7,510 nucleotides of DNA from Mycobacterium sp. (GTDB lineage: Bacteria > Actinomycetota > Actinomycetes > Mycobacteriales > Mycobacteriaceae): the NCBI GenBank assembly GCA_025965815.1, contig JAOPWF010000227.1, positions 1 through 7,510 of the forward strand, read 5' to 3'. The translations under genes were made by a program, and so were the position numbers. Of this stretch, positions 6,561 through 7,510 are shown in pieces (the first letter of the stretch is position 1; each line of letters begins with the position of its first letter). The notes under the pieces are model-generated. The model worked only from the letters and a program-made list of their open reading frames with translations, was not told the origin of the DNA and searched no databases.

Positions 6561-6814
6561 AGGAGCGCGCTGTGACCCGCCGGTCCGGCGCTGCGCTTGA
6601 TCGAGCTGACCTGCAAGACCAACACGAAAGACAACTGCTGCTATGGACCTCGTCGTCTTCCTACCGCTGCTCATTATTCTGGGCGCATTCATGTTCTTCG
6701 CGTCGCGGCGCCAGAAGCGCGCGATGCAAACCACCATCGACCTGCACGAGTCGCTGCAGGTCGGCGACCGTGTGCACACCACATCCGGTCTGCAGGCAAC
6801 CGTCGCCGGGCTGA
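6561..6814 (+). other. Strong Shine-Dalgarno plus GTG ORF overlapping yajC out of frame (possible upstream ORF)
   Basis: AGGAG (6561-6565) stands six bases before GTG (6572-6574), a better initiation signal than the one in front of yajC. The ORF it opens has 80 codons and ends at 6814, well inside yajC in another frame. Its product is rich in Ser, Arg and Cys, as is typical of an out-of-frame reading of a GC-rich gene, and has no signal peptide. It could be a regulatory upstream ORF, the relic of an earlier gene start, or chance. The rest of the 6467-6642 gap shows no convincing promoter. Confidence 0.2.
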
Positions 6815-7017
6815 CCGACGACGCCGTTGACCTGGAAATCGCCCCCGGCGTCATCACCACCTGGATGAAGCTCGCGATCCGCGACCGGATTGAGCCGGAG
6901 ACCGACGATGACGATGACGATGTGCCCGCGACCTCCGCAGGCGCGGTCGAACTCACCGAAAGCTCCAATGGGTCCGAGGCGGCGACCGCCGACCCGGACC
7001 GACTCACCAAAGACTGA
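6643..7017 (+). CDS. yajC: preprotein translocase accessory subunit YajC
   Basis: This 124-residue inner-membrane protein has the YajC layout: an N-terminal membrane helix (about 3-20, VVFLPLLIILGAFMFF), a basic stop-transfer stretch (SRRQKR, 21-26), then the small cytoplasmic domain with GDRVHTTSGLQATV (41-54). YajC associates with SecDF and helps the SecYEG channel in protein export. The C-terminal tail is long and acidic, with six consecutive aspartates (88-93), making it slightly longer than the roughly 110 residues of E. coli YajC. The ATG is chosen because the membrane helix starts at once; its Shine-Dalgarno is weak (GAAAG, 6626-6630, 12 bases away). secD follows 91 nt downstream on the same strand, as in most bacteria. 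The last codons lie in a 19-bp tandem duplication. Confidence 0.93.
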   Translation: MDLVVFLPLLIILGAFMFFASRRQKRAMQTTIDLHESLQVGDRVHTTSGLQATVAGLTDDAVDLEIAPGVITTWMKLAIRDRIEPETDDDDDDVPATSAGAVELTESSNGSEAATADPDRLTKD

Positions 7018-7034
7018 CCGACTCACCAAGACTG
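6998..7034 (+). repeat. Near-perfect tandem duplication at the yajC 3' end
   Basis: A 19-bp unit (ACCGACTCACCAAAGACTG, 6998-7016) is followed directly by an 18-bp copy lacking one A (7017-7034). The first copy encodes the last residues RLTKD and supplies the stop together with the next base; the second is untranslated. It looks like a small slippage duplication and is not obviously a terminator or regulatory element. Confidence 0.75.
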
Positions 7035-7060
7035 ACAGCCGAGGCTGCAGCTGCGGCACG

Positions 7061-7066
7061 TACCCT
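7061..7066 (+). promoter_or_regulatory. Possible -10 box ahead of secD
   Basis: TACCCT fits the mycobacterial TANNNT -10 pattern and lies 42 bp before the secD GTG, inside the yajC-secD gap. No good -35 element is seen, so an internal promoter is only a possibility; read-through from yajC would also serve secD. Confidence 0.2.
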
Positions 7067-7108
7067 TTGCGGTGCAAGCCGAACTGATCTCGAGGAGACC
7101 CAAGAAAC

Positions 7109-7510
7109 GTGGCATCGTCTTCGACGCCGGTGCACCCTGCCCGCTATCTGTCCCTTTTCCTGGTCTTACTCATCAGCGTGTACCTGCTGGTGTTCCTGAC
7201 CGGGGACAAGCAGGCCAAGCCCAAGCTGGGCATCGATTTGCAGGGCGGCACCCGCGTCACGCTGACCGCACGCACCCCGGACGGTTCCCCGCCGACCCGG
7301 GAGGCGCTGGCGCAGGCGCAGCAGATCATCAGTTCCCGCGTCGACGGGCTGGGTGTTTCCGGTTCTGAGGTCGTCGTCGACGGCGACAACCTGGTCATCA
7401 CCGTGCCGGGCAGCGACGGCAACGAGGCGCGCAAACTCGGCCAGACGGCCCGGCTCTACATCCGGCCGGTGATCCTTGCGATGCCGGCCCAGGCCGCCGG
7501 GCAGCCCGCG
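7109..7510 (+). CDS. secD: protein translocase subunit SecD (N-terminal 134 residues, runs off window)
   Basis: From GTG 7109 an open frame runs to the right edge without a stop. It encodes a short N-terminal segment, a membrane helix (about 12-31, [20 protein letters not shown]), then [13 protein letters not shown] (40-52), the hallmark that follows the first helix of SecD, and the start of the periplasmic P1 domain ([19 protein letters not shown], then [14 protein letters not shown]). SecD pairs with SecF and uses the proton gradient to pull exported proteins through SecYEG. Mycobacterial SecD is about 570-620 residues, so roughly three quarters lies outside the window. The start is supported by AGGAG at 7093-7097, eleven bases upstream, a somewhat long spacing. 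secF is expected next. Confidence 0.93.
   Translation, partial: MASSSTPVHPARYLSLFLVLLISVYLLVFLTGDKQAKPKLGIDLQGGTRVTLTARTPDGSPPTREALAQAQQIISSRVDGLGVSGSEVVVDGDNLVITVPGSDGNEARKLGQTARLYIRPVILAMPAQAAGQPA

Noticed and set aside
1..7510. CRISPR array, tRNA/rRNA, insertion sequence, toxin-antitoxin or phage-defence cassette
   Set aside because: No regularly spaced repeats, tRNA-like cloverleaf, transposase, terminal inverted repeats or recognisable defence domains were found on either strand.

Overview
The window is high-GC DNA with strongly G/C-biased third codon positions, frequent GTG starts and mycobacterial-type genes: a PknD/PknE-like membrane kinase, and a yajC-secD pair on the far side of gabT. 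In M. tuberculosis, from memory, gabT lies directly next to yajC-secD-secF in the same divergent arrangement. I read the window as chromosome of a Mycobacterium/Mycolicibacterium-type actinobacterium, with no plasmid, phage, CRISPR or insertion-sequence hallmark.

Layout, left to right. (1) Positions 1-105, minus strand: the first 35 codons of a gene that runs off the left edge, possibly a MarR-like regulator. Just upstream of its start (117-148) are a TAGTAT -10-like hexamer and interleaved CCGAA/TTCGG inverted repeats resembling an operator. (2) Positions 104-649, plus strand: the C-terminal half of an alpha/beta hydrolase whose nucleophile half is missing, so a relic. (3) Positions 646-3456, minus strand: a two-gene operon, gabT then an aldehyde dehydrogenase of the gamma-aminobutyraldehyde (PatD) type, 33 nt apart. 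(4) Positions 3453-4086, minus strand: an unrecognised 110-codon ORF overlapping the gabT start, then a frameshifted and truncated VOC/glyoxalase-fold gene. (5) Positions 4206-5762, plus strand: a complete receptor-type Ser/Thr kinase. (6) Positions 5775-6466, minus strand: a nitroreductase pseudogene with one frameshift and one in-frame TAG. (7) Positions 6643-7510, plus strand: yajC and the start of secD, the accessory part of the Sec translocase.

The two intact functional units are the GABA operon and the Sec accessory operon. PatD should oxidise 4-aminobutanal to GABA, and GabT should transaminate GABA to succinate semialdehyde, so together they form the lower part of putrescine catabolism. 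The kinase is probably a stand-alone sensor. The roughly 3.2 kb between gabT and yajC looks like a remodelling zone: two broken genes, one unknown ORF and one intact kinase where some relatives have almost nothing. I see no clearly new multi-gene system. The points most worth a second look are the gene decay, the unknown ORF abutting gabT, the operator-like repeats at the left edge, and a strong ribosome-binding site with an out-of-frame ORF ahead of yajC.
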